In this document: positions 51,916 through 61,319 of the stretch, piece by piece
How the letters are laid out: the number at the start of each line of letters is the position of its first letter
How positions within the stretch are numbered: position 1 is the first letter of the stretch
NCBI GenBank assembly: GCA_017307755.1
Contig: JAFKGQ010000020.1
Location: 62,001 to 126,000, forward strand
Direction: 5' to 3'
DNA from: Chitinophagaceae bacterium
GTDB taxonomy: Bacteria > Bacteroidota > Bacteroidia > Chitinophagales > Chitinophagaceae
DNA: 64,000 nt
Made by a program: the position numbers and the translations under genes
The notes under the pieces: model-generated
Databases searched by the model: none
What the model saw: the letters and a program-made list of their open reading frames with translations, nothing else
Told to the model about the DNA's origin: nothing

Positions 51916-52074
51916 ATGGCGTTGATCCCCAATAATAAGAAGAAAAAAGACGGCAAGGCTGCCGCTGGCCCCAAAAGTAATATTCCCGGATTTCCCGCTT
52001 CCAGGGGCAAGGCCAACAGTAAAGGAGTTGTTAAAAACACACGCCTGACGGGTGGTTCTCAGCGGGGTTCCTAA
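51916..52074 (+). CDS. Small basic protein, 52 residues
   Basis: ATG at 51916 opens a 52-codon frame ending in TAA at 52072. The product is very basic and glycine/serine/asparagine rich (MALIPNNKKKKDGKAAAGPK and, at the end, RLTGGSQRGS) with no hydrophobic segment. It resembles small nucleic-acid or ribosome-binding proteins in composition. Its last 4 nt overlap the convergent 1825-residue gene. Expression is unproven; the frame stands in an otherwise empty gap and has a clean start and stop. Confidence 0.5.
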   Translation: MALIPNNKKKKDGKAAAGPKSNIPGFPASRGKANSKGVVKNTRLTGGSQRGS

Positions 52075-55000
52075 GACTGGTAGCCTTTTCCCTGCTTTTC
52101 CTTTATCTGTTTCTCCATTTCTTTTCGGGCGGTTTCCTCATCAGGAAAGCTCTTTAGCTGTATCTGGCCTTTTGAGCCCGTCCTGCCCCAACGGACAACT
52201 AGTTTATTTCCGTCGGTGGCGGCTTCCCAGAACTTATCGCTGGCATCGTCCTTCAAACGCAAACGTTGGAAAGGCAGATGATCGTAAGGCCCCGGGACGC
52301 TGCTGGCCGATATTTTGCCTGTACTGATAACGCCTTCATTCTTCTCCACGCTCTCCGGCTCCTTTTTTCCCGCCTCTGCATCCGCCTCCGGCTCTTCCAG
52401 CATTTTACGGATCAGCTCCATCACCTTTTGGGGCTGGTGCAGCCAATCCCGGGAGAACACAGAAAGGACCTTCCATCCAAAACGTTCCAGGATCGCCGGC
52501 CGCTGGTAATATTGTTCGATAAGATTGTCGTTCATGTAATGTTTTTCATCATCCAGCAGGATGCCAAGCGTGTAAGCCTGATCCCCGGACGTGGCTTTTA
52601 CGGCCAAAGAACATTTAAAATCCGACTGCCCGATGAGTTCGTCCACCACGTAGCCCATTGCCTGTAATTGTTGTTTGATCTGCTCCCGGACCAAAAAAGG
52701 CCGGATATCCGCAGACCCGGCATCCTTCCGTAATAACAGACTGTCCAGGATGCTCCTGGCGCCCTTCATCTGCCCCAGGCTTACCGTCTCCGCATACTGC
52801 AGGAAGCGCTTCAGGTAGTTGGCGCCTTCGTTGTACTCATTGGTAATGGCCGTGTGCCTGATGCTACTGACCACCGCCATATGCGTCCTCGCCCGGCTGA
52901 AAAGGACGTTCAGTCTTTTTTCTCCGCCTTTCTTATTGATAGGCCCGAAATTCATCAGCATCTTCCCTTTGGCGTCGGGCCCATAACAGACGCTCATAAT
53001 AATGATGTCCCGTTCATCTCCCTGTATATTCTCCAGGTTCTTCACGATCAACCCGGTGAACTGATCGTTCTCCGTACGGTTGTACGCCTCCTCCAGTTTT
53101 TGGGCAAACCCGCTGTCTTCCTCGCCCAGCGCTGACAGGGCATTTTCGATCGTATGCTGCTGCTCCTGGCTGAATGCGACAATACCGATGCTCTCTTTTG
53201 CATTTCTATTCAGTAGCTGCCGTACCAGGTGGGCAATGTACACCGCCTCACCCCGGTTGGTCCTTTTTTCATAGACGCTGCCTTCTAAAAAATGATAGCT
53301 GATGCTTCGGTCAAAGAGGCTATCCACATCGGCTTCCGTAACGTTGCTGACAAGGATAGAGGCCTTTTCGTTCTTGTGTATGGTCTTATCGGGGATGGTG
53401 AGCAGCCTGCCTTCATAAAAGGCATGATTGCTAAAGCTGATAAGCGTTTCAAATCGGCTGCGGTAATGCCAGCTAAGCAAAGTGGAGTCCAGTTTGCGGG
53501 CGCCCTGGGCGAGCAGACTGTCCACATCGTCGCTTAACCATTCGTCGTCCTCAGCCTCCGTCATCCCTTCCAGGTCATCGGGGTCCTCCCCCCTGGCGCT
53601 AAAGAAATCGGTAGGCGGCATCTGCTTTTCGTCGCCGACAATAATAGTCTGCCGGCTGCGATAGAGGGCCGGTACGCCTTCTTCCAGGGTGATTTGGCTG
53701 GCCTCATCAAAAATGACCACATCAAAATGATCGCTGTCCAGGGGAAGACTGTCGCTGACACTATACGGGCTCATCAGCCAGACAGGTTTGATATCCTTCA
53801 ATACGGCGCCGCTTTCCCGGGATGACAGCTCCCGGATGCTTTTATAACGCATGCTCTTGCCGAACTCGTTTTCCAATATCTTTCTTCCTTCATTGTATTC
53901 CCGTTTGAATTTTTTCTGTTCCTCATTCAACTGACTGCCGGCCATATTCGACAGGTCTATCTGTTGCAAAAAGCGATGCCGGATAAAGGCGCGGATCAGG
54001 TCGGCATTGACTTGCTGCAGGGCCGCATAGGATTCACCCAGGTATTGTACCGCTTTGTCCATCGCCTGCCGGTCGATATGAGCGAATTCACGGTTCGATT
54101 GATACAGTTGGTGAAGCGTTTTGCGGGCGATCACCGCCTCTGTCTGCAGCGGTAACAGCATAAACCTCCGAAGGGCCTCTTTCACGTCCGCTGGTAAACC
54201 GGCAAAGCTTCGGAGAGCGGGCAGCATCTCCCGCAATCCATCTGCATTCAGCCGGATATTCTCCAGTTCATCCCTGAGTACATCCAGGCTTGAAAAGGCT
54301 TCCGGAGCATGCAGACAATCCTTCAGCCTGCTTTCCAGGTCGATCAATGGCTGGTGCAGCGCGTGTAACGATGCCACCAGGGCGGCGGCCTCCGGATGAC
54401 GGAGCAGATACGTCAGCGCCGGATCATCCTTTTTTTGATGGAGGATGCCGATGCCGAGCCAGGCGGTATCCGGGTTGTCCAGCCGGTAGTCGGACTGCAG
54501 ACGTCGTTTGGTCTGTTCCAGCAGGCGGGTCTGTTCATACTCTTCTTTTAATTGCGAAAGGATACTACCATAAGAAGGCCGCACCGAATGGGCCGAAAGA
54601 TCATAGACAGCCTGTAACTTCTTTTTTAGCCGCTGCCAGCCGCCGTTCAAAAAATTGAAGAAGGCTTTTTCCTGTCTGCCCGCCAGGTCAATTGCCTGGT
54701 CCAGGTCCTGTTCCCCCAGTTTTTCCTTCCAATAGATGTTTTTTTTCAGCGCTTCCTGATAGGCTTCCTGTCTGCTCCGGTAATCCTCAAAACGCCGGAT
54801 GAATTCCCTGGCCTCCTCTCCTGTGGCATCAGCCAGCCGGAAATTACCGGAAAGGACCAGGGGCTGCAGCAGCACGGCAAATTGTACGAGGCTTTTCAGC
54901 CGTGAGGGGTTTTCCCTCTGTTCCAGGGCGATCGATGTCCCCGTCAGCACCCGCCCAATCTGTTCTAAAATATCCAAAGCCTGGCCCAGGGCCGTGTCCA

Positions 55001-57548
55001 GCATACGATGGGGGTGTTCCGCCAGGAATATACGCTCGTGCACTTTACTAAAAGGATGTGCGGCAAAAATAGGGTCGGACCCCGTCTCTTCCAACGCCTC
55101 CGTCAGCAGACTGGTGACCCTATCCGCCTCGCGCCATGCCGCATAGCCCGGAAGCCCTTCCTCTTCCAGCGCTGTGAGGTTCACCAGGTGCGGCCGCAGC
55201 TCGATGATCCGCTCTATCAGCTTTCTAACGGTAATACCCGCTTCCCTTTCAACTCCTTTGCTGGTGGAATGGAATTCCCGCAGCACCTCTACCTGCCGGT
55301 TCATTTTCTCCACTAATGCCGCGCGTCTGGCCCGGAGTCCGGGCAGATCCATCCTGTTGGTGGTAAAATCCTCGTAGGTAGCGCGGAGATTGCGGATAAA
55401 CTCCCGTTTATCTTCCTGGCTGTCGTGGATATAACAACACAGCTCGTCCAGTCCGTTTTGTTTCAGCCGATGATAAACCACATCCAGTGCGGCCCGTTTC
55501 TCACAGACAAAAAGGATGCTTTTGCCTCTGGCCACAAAGTCCGCGATAAGGTTGGTGATGGTCTGGCTCTTGCCTGTACCCGGGGGACCCTGTATGATAT
55601 AGCTGTAGCCTGCCCGGCTTTGCAGGATCGCCCTCGTTTGGGTAGGGTCCGCCTGGATGACATGATGCCAGTCGTCCGGTCTGTTCAGATCAAAAGCATG
55701 TTCCTTCAGGATGCGGGGCTGTTCGCTAAAAAGCGCGTCGAACACAGGGTGCTGCAGCTGCTGGTCGATCACTACATTATAATCCCTTACCAGGCTCATT
55801 TTCTTGTAGTTGAAGTTCCCCAGCACCATATGGCAGACGTCAAAATCCCAACTGTAGGGATTGTTCTCGCTTTCCGTCAGCTTGTATAGCTCGGACTCCC
55901 TGACAACGCCCGGGCCGGCTGTCGTATCCTGCACATCCGTATCCATCAATCGTTGAGGAGAGATATTTCCATTACGCGCATCATCCACCAGGAATTCCAG
56001 AAAACTGGCCCCCGTCTCTATCCTCTGCCGGAAGATCTCCAACCCTAATGGCTGATAATGCTCCTGCTTGTAACTATAGGGGATATGATGATAGCTGTTC
56101 AGACCGGGCTGCCGGCGGAGACGCTTGCGGTAATTATTCACCGTTTGCCGCGCTTCGCCATGGATAAGCCTGATACGTGGCTTGCCGATGTAATTCAATA
56201 CGATGCCCTGATTGGCTTCGTCTATCTGCGCTTTGACGGATTCATAGAACTTCACCGGGTCCATCTCGTCCAGATCCACGAAGTCCGGCAGCCGGATACC
56301 GTATAATTCTTTTAATTGACCCGCCAGTACCGGGTTTACCTCTGCTGCATTGTCCAGCACCTTTAGCACATAGTGGTCCTCTTTCAGCTTCTTATTTTTT
56401 TTCAGCGATACAGGCAGCAGCAGCAACGGACTTTGTATCCGTTCGTCAGGCTCCTCTTTCAGATTGTGCCAGTTGAGAAACGCGATCACCAGCTTTAGCT
56501 GGTTAAAACCGTACTCCTGGATGGCCCGCTGCGATTCCACCCTCACCCGGTCCAGAGAAGAAGGCAGATAGGCATGATCGTCAAAACGCAGGTACTTGTT
56601 CAGCACGATCTCTTTCATTCCACGGACCTTTTCCCCCAACTCCTCATTCCAGATAAAAAGATGTTCGGGGCGAATGCTTTGATAATGCAGTACCACCGGC
56701 ACACTGCTGACGGTGAGATTGACAAACCGCATGTTGGGTTTGTAATACAGCAGCCTGTTGCGACGGCTGGTATCGAACAGGCGGTTGCGCAGCTTGTTTA
56801 AAATAAAAGCATCCCGCTGTTTTAGCTCCTTATGGACCCAGCCGGCCACCTGACTAAGGTCCGTTTGTTTTTCCGGGTCATAGTCCCGGTAGTGCTGCAG
56901 ACGGTCGATCACATCGTAGAGGTCCTGCGTACGACGGCTTCTGTCCAGCTCCGTCATCTCTGTGATCAGCCTTGCGACAGTGGGATGGATCCGGTCATTG
57001 TATCCGGCAGGGTTGGAACGCTCCCGGGCAAAAGATATCAGGTCATCCTGCTCATGCAGATCCAAACCCAGCGCCATGCTGCTCAGGATCAGACCCAGGC
57101 AGAAGATATCCGTCTGAGGGTCGTGATGACCCATCAATTGTTCAAAACATCGATAGCCCGGTATATAGGCAGGGTAGGTGAGTGGTTGCCCGGAATCGAC
57201 ATGCACCTGCAGGTCCTCCTGAACAAGCGACCCTTCCCCGGCGTCGGCGCTAAGTTTTATCTTCCCCACCACCTCGAAATTTTTGGACTCCACATGGGGG
57301 AAAAGGGCCAACACCCGGCGAAGGGCATACGAAGGCGCATGCGCCAATGTCTCATCGATATCCACCCCCTGCTCCGCCAGGAAAAGGGCTTCCTCCTTTC
57401 CAAAAGGTGCAACCAGCCCCGCCTCGTGCAGGCCAGACACCTCCCTGAATAAGGGCAATACAAAGGCGATCACATCGTCCGTGGTGTAATCCCCTTTATC
57501 AAAAGCGCTGCGCAGGAATGCTGCGAAATAGGTTCGGGCACTTGACAT
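52071..57548 (-). CDS. Multidomain DUF4011-SF1 helicase-nuclease-like-WGR protein
   Basis: An 1825-residue cytosolic protein. Order: kinase-like region (about 60-225; TDIFCLGLILSSMALG at 146-161); DUF4011 (about 240-620, LFDTSRRNRLLYYKP at 257-271); SF1/UPF1-type helicase with Walker A GPPGTGKS (654-661), a long helical insertion (about 730-1200), Walker B VVIFDEAS (1277-1284), GDEKQMPP (1305-1312), NLENIQGDERDI (1504-1515) and NVLFSRAR (1547-1554); a Vsr/MTES_1575-like nuclease region (1616-1705); and a C-terminal WGR domain (1754-1825, W1787-G-R). DUF4011-helicase-Vsr proteins are reported antiviral (Hhe type). The M48 gene ends 2 nt upstream. ATG 57548 is preferred to the longer frame, which overlaps M48. 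Helicase residues are intact; nuclease residues look altered. The defence role is inferred. Confidence 0.88.
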   Translation of the reverse strand: MSSARTYFAAFLRSAFDKGDYTTDDVIAFVLPLFREVSGLHEAGLVAPFGKEEALFLAEQGVDIDETLAHAPSYALRRVLALFPHVESKNFEVVGKIKLSADAGEGSLVQEDLQVHVDSGQPLTYPAYIPGYRCFEQLMGHHDPQTDIFCLGLILSSMALGLDLHEQDDLISFARERSNPAGYNDRIHPTVARLITEMTELDRSRRTQDLYDVIDRLQHYRDYDPEKQTDLSQVAGWVHKELKQRDAFILNKLRNRLFDTSRRNRLLYYKPNMRFVNLTVSSVPVVLHYQSIRPEHLFIWNEELGEKVRGMKEIVLNKYLRFDDHAYLPSSLDRVRVESQRAIQEYGFNQLKLVIAFLNWHNLKEEPDERIQSPLLLLPVSLKKNKKLKEDHYVLKVLDNAAEVNPVLAGQLKELYGIRLPDFVDLDEMDPVKFYESVKAQIDEANQGIVLNYIGKPRIRLIHGEARQTVNNYRKRLRRQPGLNSYHHIPYSYKQEHYQPLGLEIFRQRIETGASFLEFLVDDARNGNISPQRLMDTDVQDTTAGPGVVRESELYKLTESENNPYSWDFDVCHMVLGNFNYKKMSLVRDYNVVIDQQLQHPVFDALFSEQPRILKEHAFDLNRPDDWHHVIQADPTQTRAILQSRAGYSYIIQGPPGTGKSQTITNLIADFVARGKSILFVCEKRAALDVVYHRLKQNGLDELCCYIHDSQEDKREFIRNLRATYEDFTTNRMDLPGLRARRAALVEKMNRQVEVLREFHSTSKGVEREAGITVRKLIERIIELRPHLVNLTALEEEGLPGYAAWREADRVTSLLTEALEETGSDPIFAAHPFSKVHERIFLAEHPHRMLDTALGQALDILEQIGRVLTGTSIALEQRENPSRLKSLVQFAVLLQPLVLSGNFRLADATGEEAREFIRRFEDYRSRQEAYQEALKKNIYWKEKLGEQDLDQAIDLAGRQEKAFFNFLNGGWQRLKKKLQAVYDLSAHSVRPSYGSILSQLKEEYEQTRLLEQTKRRLQSDYRLDNPDTAWLGIGILHQKKDDPALTYLLRHPEAAALVASLHALHQPLIDLESRLKDCLHAPEAFSSLDVLRDELENIRLNADGLREMLPALRSFAGLPADVKEALRRFMLLPLQTEAVIARKTLHQLYQSNREFAHIDRQAMDKAVQYLGESYAALQQVNADLIRAFIRHRFLQQIDLSNMAGSQLNEEQKKFKREYNEGRKILENEFGKSMRYKSIRELSSRESGAVLKDIKPVWLMSPYSVSDSLPLDSDHFDVVIFDEASQITLEEGVPALYRSRQTIIVGDEKQMPPTDFFSARGEDPDDLEGMTEAEDDEWLSDDVDSLLAQGARKLDSTLLSWHYRSRFETLISFSNHAFYEGRLLTIPDKTIHKNEKASILVSNVTEADVDSLFDRSISYHFLEGSVYEKRTNRGEAVYIAHLVRQLLNRNAKESIGIVAFSQEQQHTIENALSALGEEDSGFAQKLEEAYNRTENDQFTGLIVKNLENIQGDERDIIIMSVCYGPDAKGKMLMNFGPINKKGGEKRLNVLFSRARTHMAVVSSIRHTAITNEYNEGANYLKRFLQYAETVSLGQMKGARSILDSLLLRKDAGSADIRPFLVREQIKQQLQAMGYVVDELIGQSDFKCSLAVKATSGDQAYTLGILLDDEKHYMNDNLIEQYYQRPAILERFGWKVLSVFSRDWLHQPQKVMELIRKMLEEPEADAEAGKKEPESVEKNEGVISTGKISASSVPGPYDHLPFQRLRLKDDASDKFWEAATDGNKLVVRWGRTGSKGQIQLKSFPDEETARKEMEKQIKEKQGKGYQS

Positions 57549-57550
57549 GA

Positions 57551-58744
57551 TCAGTCTTCTTTTAGGGATGCATAAGCGGTCTTCATCTCCTGCCGCTGAC
57601 GCTCCCATTGTTTATCGCTATAGGACATCTCTTTTTTTATAATGGGTTCGAACACATCCGTAAGACCCCATGTTTCCGCCAATTGAAGGGCATATCCCGC
57701 CGGCACATCTTCCAGTTCAGGGTCGGCGAGGGCGAAATCCAGTAGGACATAGGCGAAATATTCCCGTATGCTGCTGTGCGCATCTTTCAGAAAGGTCGTT
57801 ACACGTTCCGTATCCCCTGTCCGCTCCAACGAATATTCCGGAAAATATTGCGTAGCCAAACTCATCACGGGCGCCGTCCTGAACCACTTCGGACGGATAT
57901 AACAGGCCAGGAATTCTTCTGTAAGTCCGGACAGGACCTTTTGCCCCAGCACGTCCAGCCTGTCCAGGTCCATTACACCCTCGATCATTTGACGAATGGC
58001 CACATCGGCCCCCTCACCCTGCTCCTGCCAAAGCCGCAGAGCCCGGGTACGTATAAAATTCTCCGGATGGGTCAGGGTGGCGGATTGGACCCGCGGACCG
58101 CTGGAAAAGATATCCTCCGCCTGCCTGATATAACTGTCCGCGTGCACCACCGAAAGCCCCGTGGCTATCTTCAACAACATAGTGATCACCGGTGTCGCGT
58201 CACCCAGCACCTCATATGCCGCCCGGTCGCAATAGATCTCCATATACAGACGGAAAAGACGGGCCGTTTCATAATGAGCCGCCTGGCTGTCAGGGCTGCC
58301 CGCAACGGCCATGATGATCCTGTCGGACGTTTCCAGATCGCCGTTCAAAAGGGAGTACATTTTCATATGACCCAGCTCATGGGCGATCAGCGCCAGCAGC
58401 TCCCTTTCATCGAGCGTTTGTAATAAGCTCCCGCTGAATACGATATGGGCTTCGTCAGGAAGACAGGCAATACTGGCGTTCGGGTCCGGGGAATGGATCG
58501 CCTGGTAGGCGGTGACAGATAAACCGCTGAGTCCCAATTTCCCGCATGCAATATGAATTTTTTCATATAAGAGAGGGTCACTGCCGGGTTGAAATTGATA
58601 GGTGTTCTTTAACAGCTCTGTTTTAAAGACAGTCAGTTGCTCTTCCCGCTGACGGGCGGCAGAAAAAAAAGACCAGATCCCGGACTGCCCTTTAAAATAG
58701 TCCCGGATCTTAATATGGTAAGGCAGCGGTTCGGATAACGACAT
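57551..58744 (-). CDS. M48-like zinc metallopeptidase without membrane segments
   Basis: A 397-residue protein whose core is M48-like: LLALIAHELGHMKMYSLLNGDLE with HELGH at 122-126, the third zinc ligand in YMEIYCDRAAYEV (E169, with D173-R174), and THPENFIRTRALRLW (from 225), corresponding to the THPP..R motif. M48 enzymes usually have TM helices (HtpX) or a lipoprotein anchor; none is seen here, so it is probably soluble. The C-terminal 150 residues are helical and unrelated to known M48 tails. It is promoter-proximal in the two-gene unit with the DUF4011 helicase (2-nt gap) and may process a partner or activate the system. Other reading: a housekeeping peptidase by chance. Confidence 0.85.
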   Translation of the reverse strand: MSLSEPLPYHIKIRDYFKGQSGIWSFFSAARQREEQLTVFKTELLKNTYQFQPGSDPLLYEKIHIACGKLGLSGLSVTAYQAIHSPDPNASIACLPDEAHIVFSGSLLQTLDERELLALIAHELGHMKMYSLLNGDLETSDRIIMAVAGSPDSQAAHYETARLFRLYMEIYCDRAAYEVLGDATPVITMLLKIATGLSVVHADSYIRQAEDIFSSGPRVQSATLTHPENFIRTRALRLWQEQGEGADVAIRQMIEGVMDLDRLDVLGQKVLSGLTEEFLACYIRPKWFRTAPVMSLATQYFPEYSLERTGDTERVTTFLKDAHSSIREYFAYVLLDFALADPELEDVPAGYALQLAETWGLTDVFEPIIKKEMSYSDKQWERQRQEMKTAYASLKED

Positions 58745-58760
58745 AGGCGCTCAAATTAAC

Positions 58761-58791
58761 TAAACTTACTCTCAGTATCAAGTGTTACAAA
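58761..58791 (-). promoter_or_regulatory. Promoter of the M48-DUF4011 helicase operon
   Basis: -33 TTTG (58791-58788), exactly 19 nt, then -7 TAAGTTTA (58768-58761), with one mismatch to TAnnTTTG. It ends 17 nt before the M48 start codon. It is back-to-back with the pcrA promoter region. Confidence 0.62.
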
Positions 58792-58841
58792 CGTCTTTTA
58801 ACAGGTCATATTACATGGTCCAAAAATCTTAACTTCGCGGC

Positions 58842-61190
58842 ATGAGTGACTATATCGATGGCCTGAACGAACAGCAGAGAGAAGCCGTATTGCATATGGA
58901 CGGTCCTATCATGATCGTCGCAGGGGCAGGCAGCGGAAAGACCAAGGTCCTCACCACCCGCATCGCCCATCTGCTCGCACAGGGCGTGGATGCATTCAAC
59001 ATACTCGCGCTTACCTTTACAAACAAGGCGGCTAAGGAAATGAAAGAGAGGATCGAAAAGATCCTGGGAAATACGAGCGCCCGCAACCTGTATATCGGGA
59101 CTTTTCACAGCGTATTCGCCCGCATCCTCAGAGGAGAGGCTCAACGGCTAGGCTATCCCAGTAACTTCACCATTTATGATACGGACGACGCCAAAAGCGT
59201 ACTGAAGACGGTGATCAATGAGTTGAACCTCGACGACAAACACTATAAGCCGAATGTCGTATACAACCGGATCTCCCAGGCAAAGAACAGCCTGGTAGGC
59301 CCCGCTGAATATGCCAGTGACTACCACATTCAACAGGAAGATATGCGGGCTAACAGGCCGGCTATCGCCCAGATCTATGCAGCCTATGCCCAGCGGTGTT
59401 TTAAGAATGGGGCCATGGACTTTGACGATCTCCTTATAAAGATGTACCAGGTGCTGAAAGAGCACCCGGAAAGCCTTCATAAATTCCAGCACAAGTTCAA
59501 ATACATCCTCATCGATGAGTATCAGGATACCAACCCCGCTCAGTATGAGATCATCAAGCTCCTGGGGGCGGCACACGAGAATGTCTGCGTGGTAGGGGAC
59601 GATGCGCAAAGCATCTACAGCTTCCGGGGCGCCACCATCGAGAACATATTGCAGTTCCAGAAAGACTATGACGATGTGAAAGTGGTAAAGCTGGAACAGA
59701 ACTATCGCAGCACCCAAAGTATCCTCAATGCCGCCAACGAGGTAATAAAAAATAACAAGGGGCAGATACCAAAGAATCTCTGGACGGATAATGCTTCGGG
59801 CGAAAAGATCCGGCTCGTACGCATGATGACGGATAATGAAGAGGGGAAGTTCGTAGCCGATACCATCCAGGAGCAGAAATTACGCAACCACTTTAATAAT
59901 CGCGACTTCGCCATACTCTATCGTACCAATGCCCAAAGCCGCGCTTTTGAAGAAAGCCTGCGGCGGATGGCCATTCCTTATACGATGTATGGAGGCGTCA
60001 GCTTCTACCAACGCAAGGAGATCAAGGACCTCATCGCTTACCTGCGTATTATCATCAATACCCGCGATGAGGAATCTCTCAAACGCATCATCAACTATCC
60101 CACCCGGGGGATCGGAAAGACCTCCATCGATAGAGCCGTACTGGTAGCCAACGAACAAAATATTACGCTCTGGGAAGTATTGGAAAGAGCCAGGGAGTTC
60201 GGTTACAAGGCCGGTACGCTCGAGGCGATAGAGAACTTCGTGCTGATGATCCGCAGCTTTGCCAGCATGCTGGCCACAAAGAATGCCTATGAAGTCGCCA
60301 CCCATGTAGGCAAACAGACAAACCTCGTCAAGGAACTCTTTAACGACAAGACCACCGAAGGGCTCGCACGGTATGAAAATATCCAGGAACTGCTGAACTC
60401 TATCAAGGAGTTTACGGAAAGGCCGGATGAGGACGGCGTGTTGGAGACAGAGACAAAAGGCCTGGGTAACTATTTGCAGCAGATCACCTTGCTGACGGAC
60501 GCGGATGAAAAGGATCCCAATGCCGACACCGTAAAGCTCATGACCATCCATGCCGCCAAGGGCCTGGAGTTCTCCTGCGTGTTCGCCGCCGGACTGGAAG
60601 AAATGCTTTTCCCCAATGCCATGGCCATCAACACCCGCGAAGAGCTTGAAGAAGAAAGAAGATTGTTTTATGTGGTCATCACGCGGGCCAAACAAAAGTT
60701 GTGGATCACCTACGCCAATACACGCTATAGATTTGGACAGCTCGTTCAGAATGAGCCCAGCCGCTTTATAGAAGAAATACCTTCCGATTTCCTGGACCGC
60801 AGTTTTGCGGGCGGAGGCCTCCGCAACCAGGGAGCTCCTTTCAACGACAGAAGCGCCTACGACAGAATGCACGGCGGGAGTTTTGGCAACACGGCCTCTC
60901 AGGCCGAAAAAAGATACGGACCTCCCCCGGCCAAAAAAGAAACCAAGCCGGCATATGTGCCGCCTAAGCCATACACAAAAACCATCGAACACAACCCCAG
61001 CCCGGATTTTGTCCCCAGCGATACCTCCTCACTGCAGATAGGACAAAAAGTCGAACATCAGAAATTCGGGTTTGGAGAAGTGGTCAGCATGGAAGGATCT
61101 ACCCACAATCCTATTGCAACCGTAAAGTTCCAGTACAACGGCGAAAAGAAGATCATGTTGAACTATGCAAAGCTGCGCATCGTGGAATAA
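58842..61190 (+). CDS. pcrA: UvrD/PcrA-type DNA helicase
   Basis: A 782-residue SF1A 3'-5' helicase. Motifs in order: GLNEQQREAV (Q motif), VAGAGSGKTKVLTTRI (Walker A), LTFTNKAAKEM (Ia), IGTFHSVFARIL (Ib), ILIDEYQDTNPAQYEII (Walker B), VVGDDAQSIYSFRGATIENIL (III), LEQNYRST (IV), LMTIHAAKGLEFSCVF (V) and FYVVITRAKQKLWITY (VI). The C-terminal part, from about 730, with GQKVEHQKFGFGEVVSMEG is the Tudor-like RNA polymerase-binding tail of PcrA/UvrD. It is divergent from the M48 operon; TAACTTCG at 58830-58837 resembles a -7 box just before the ATG. Confidence 0.96.
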   Translation: MSDYIDGLNEQQREAVLHMDGPIMIVAGAGSGKTKVLTTRIAHLLAQGVDAFNILALTFTNKAAKEMKERIEKILGNTSARNLYIGTFHSVFARILRGEAQRLGYPSNFTIYDTDDAKSVLKTVINELNLDDKHYKPNVVYNRISQAKNSLVGPAEYASDYHIQQEDMRANRPAIAQIYAAYAQRCFKNGAMDFDDLLIKMYQVLKEHPESLHKFQHKFKYILIDEYQDTNPAQYEIIKLLGAAHENVCVVGDDAQSIYSFRGATIENILQFQKDYDDVKVVKLEQNYRSTQSILNAANEVIKNNKGQIPKNLWTDNASGEKIRLVRMMTDNEEGKFVADTIQEQKLRNHFNNRDFAILYRTNAQSRAFEESLRRMAIPYTMYGGVSFYQRKEIKDLIAYLRIIINTRDEESLKRIINYPTRGIGKTSIDRAVLVANEQNITLWEVLERAREFGYKAGTLEAIENFVLMIRSFASMLATKNAYEVATHVGKQTNLVKELFNDKTTEGLARYENIQELLNSIKEFTERPDEDGVLETETKGLGNYLQQITLLTDADEKDPNADTVKLMTIHAAKGLEFSCVFAAGLEEMLFPNAMAINTREELEEERRLFYVVITRAKQKLWITYANTRYRFGQLVQNEPSRFIEEIPSDFLDRSFAGGGLRNQGAPFNDRSAYDRMHGGSFGNTASQAEKRYGPPPAKKETKPAYVPPKPYTKTIEHNPSPDFVPSDTSSLQIGQKVEHQKFGFGEVVSMEGSTHNPIATVKFQYNGEKKIMLNYAKLRIVE

Positions 61191-61192
61191 TC

Positions 61193-61225
61193 ACGGGAAT
61201 TTTTCCCGTCAAGGGAAAAAATCCC
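61193..61225 (+). repeat. Small A/T-centred hairpins after pcrA
   Basis: acgggaa-ttt-ttcccgt (61193-61209) and ggga/tccc with an A-rich loop (61213-61225). They lie at the end of pcrA and may terminate it, although no run of T follows. A similar ggaaaaatta-ccc follows at about 61242-61256. They may also be cognate palindromes of the neighbouring RAYT genes. Confidence 0.45.
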
Positions 61226-61319
61226 AATAGGATAACCACAAAGGAAAAATTACCCTTGCTAATAACTGTCGGGGTTGGAGTAATTATACATTTTAACAAA
61301 AGTTTGCTATCTTTTACGC

